In this document: in pieces, positions 7,501 through 8,173 of the stretch | How the letters are laid out: the number at the start of each line of letters is the position of its first letter | How positions within the stretch are numbered: the first letter of the stretch is position 1 | From: Cyclobacteriaceae bacterium | GTDB lineage: Bacteria > Bacteroidota > Bacteroidia > Cytophagales > Cyclobacteriaceae | Direction of reading: 5' to 3' | Assembly: GCA_028279155.1 (NCBI GenBank) | Contig: JANQST010000318.1 | Span: forward strand, 1-8,173 | Length of the DNA stretch: 8,173 bases | Notes under the pieces: model-generated | Seen by the model: the letters and a program-made list of their open reading frames with translations, nothing else | The model's database searches: none | What the model was told of the DNA's origin: nothing | Made by a program: the position numbers and the translations under genes

Positions 7501-7532
7501 AGAAGGAATCAGTATAACCAACAATTCCTTCT
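7501..7532. repeat. Stem-loop-forming inverted repeat in the divergent intergenic region
   Basis: AGAAGGAAT (7501-7509) and ATTCCTTCT (7524-7532) are perfectly complementary 9-bp arms with a 14-base loop. The stem is not GC-rich and has no T-run after it on either strand. It lies about 105 bases before the divergent gene and could be in its leader RNA or be a protein-binding site. Its function is unknown. Confidence 0.4.
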
Positions 7533-7585
7533 GGGATTTCATCGAAAAGAAAAATATTCAATGGTATGGCAGTATAAATTAGACA

Positions 7586-7601
7586 TAGGATTTAAATCCT
7601 A
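7586..7601. promoter_or_regulatory. Perfect 16-bp palindrome upstream of the divergent secreted-protein gene
   Basis: TAGGATTTAAATCCTA is a perfect palindrome without spacer, ending 36 bases before the ATG at 7638. Its position near the probable transcription start makes it a candidate operator for the plus-strand gene. A weak promoter-like TAAATTAG (7575-7582) lies just before it. No known regulator family is recognised for this site. Confidence 0.4.
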
Positions 7602-7637
7602 GCTATTAAAATTTTCAACCAAAAATTCAACCAAGCC

Positions 7638-8173
7638 ATGAAAAATCTAACGATCTTTTTTTGTCTGATTTTAACCACCCTTTCATTCGGAACTTTTAGT
7701 CAAGCACAACCAGAACACAAGCAGGGTTTCTTTGTAAGTGAAGATGGCAAGCTTTTCTGGAAGGGCGGAAAACCAGTCTATCTTTTTGTGTCCGAGAATC
7801 CGGATGGTTCCAATGCAACACGTTTGAACAGCGAGGCTACCTCGGAGTATGCAAACCCAATGTATTTAGATACTGAAGGTGTTAATTTCATCCGATCTCA
7901 ATGGGCAGTAGATAAAGACGGCAACTACGCTGTGCCTCGACAGGAAGTAATGTTCGAAGTATACAATGATGGAACTGCTCCAAAGAGTACTGCTTCGCTA
8001 AGTGGATCACCGAAGTTTATTAATTCAGGAATTGTATACTATGGAAAAAACCTCCAGTTGGAGATCACTTCAAGAGACGGAGTTTCCGGAGTTCGCAACA
8101 TTCTACAGTCTGAAGGAAATAGTCAATATACAACTTATAACAGTACGCTAACACCTGATCAAGATCGTTCATA
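7638..8173 (+). CDS. Secreted protein with probable OmpL47-type/Ig-like domain, N-terminal part (cut by window edge)
   Basis: The frame is open from ATG 7638 to the right edge, giving 178 codons without a stop. The first 23 residues are a typical signal peptide (MKNLTIFFCLILTTL..., cleavage probably after SQA23), so the product is exported. A short block, FFVSEDGKLFWKGGKPVYLFVSE (31-53, written here in part as FWKGGKPVYLF), is followed by YLDTEGVNFIRSQWAVD (76-92) and VMFEVYNDGTAPKS (104-117). From about residue 112 the pattern resembles OmpL47-type beta-rich domains of secreted Bacteroidota proteins, including VYYGKNLQLEITSRDGVSGV (133-152). I recognise this from memory of family patterns, not from a search. 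No catalytic motif or lipobox is seen. It is transcribed away from the act operon, and a functional link is not evident. Codon use looks like its neighbours. Confidence 0.85.
   Translation, partial: MKNLTIFFCLILTTLSFGTFSQAQPEHKQGFFVSEDGKLFWKGGKPVYLFVSENPDGSNATRLNSEATSEYANPMYLDTEGVNFIRSQWAVDKDGNYAVPRQEVMFEVYNDGTAPKSTASLSGSPKFINSGIVYYGKNLQLEITSRDGVSGVRNILQSEGNSQYTTYNSTLTPDQDRS

Larger units (their letters stand above)
7340..7637. other. Divergent intergenic region between actA and the secreted-protein gene
   Basis: This 298-base AT-rich stretch should contain the promoters of both the act operon and the divergent gene. It holds the candidate act -7 element, two adjacent inverted repeats, a 9-bp-arm stem-loop and a 16-bp palindrome, each listed separately. 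No RNA gene and no small reading frame with a convincing start and signal was recognised in it. Confidence 0.7.

Noticed and set aside
7501..7532. Rho-independent terminator
   Set aside because: The stem is AT-rich, the loop is long, no T-run follows on either strand, and no gene ends here.
1..8173. Mobile elements, CRISPR arrays, tRNA or rRNA genes
   Set aside because: No transposase, spaced direct repeats, cloverleaf or rRNA-like sequence was recognised anywhere in the window.

Overview
The window carries most of the alternative complex III (ACIII, Act) operon of a member of the Bacteroidota, probably a marine or aquatic member of the order Cytophagales. The organism call is inference. It rests on the gene order actABCDEF, the single long ActB (iron-sulfur protein fused to a molybdopterin-oxidoreductase-like domain, with an extended Tat leader), a cytochrome domain fused to ActA, a TAnnTTTG-type promoter motif, the lack of clear Shine-Dalgarno sites, and a divergent neighbour that resembles secreted proteins common in this phylum.

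Layout. From about 7339 down to the left edge everything is on the minus strand and tightly packed: actA (7339-6086), actB (6061-2996), actC (2996-1635), actD (1632-1105), actE (1108-482), and the first 158 codons of actF (475-1, cut by the window edge). Gaps between genes are 24, -1, 2, -4 and 6 bases, so this is almost certainly one transcript with coupled translation. A 298-base intergenic region (7340-7637) separates actA from a divergent plus-strand gene that starts at 7638 and runs off the right edge. That gene encodes a secreted protein with an N-terminal signal peptide.

Function. By homology ACIII is a quinol:electron-acceptor oxidoreductase that replaces the cytochrome bc1 complex. 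Quinol is oxidised at the membrane subunits ActC and ActF. Electrons pass through the iron-sulfur clusters of ActB to the c-type hemes of ActA and ActE, and then to a cytochrome c or a heme-copper oxidase. All the expected cofactor motifs are present: six CxxCH sites in ActA, one in ActE, and the cysteines for three [4Fe-4S] and one [3Fe-4S] cluster in ActB. Nothing suggests a broken gene.

The respiratory genes look like a known system. The less explained part is the 298-base divergent region. It holds a perfect 21-bp palindrome whose core has the 7-1-7 geometry of Fur/PerR operators, an adjacent gapped inverted repeat, a stem-loop, a 16-bp perfect palindrome close to the divergent gene, and a promoter-like TACATTTG that fixes the actA start downstream of the longest possible reading frame.
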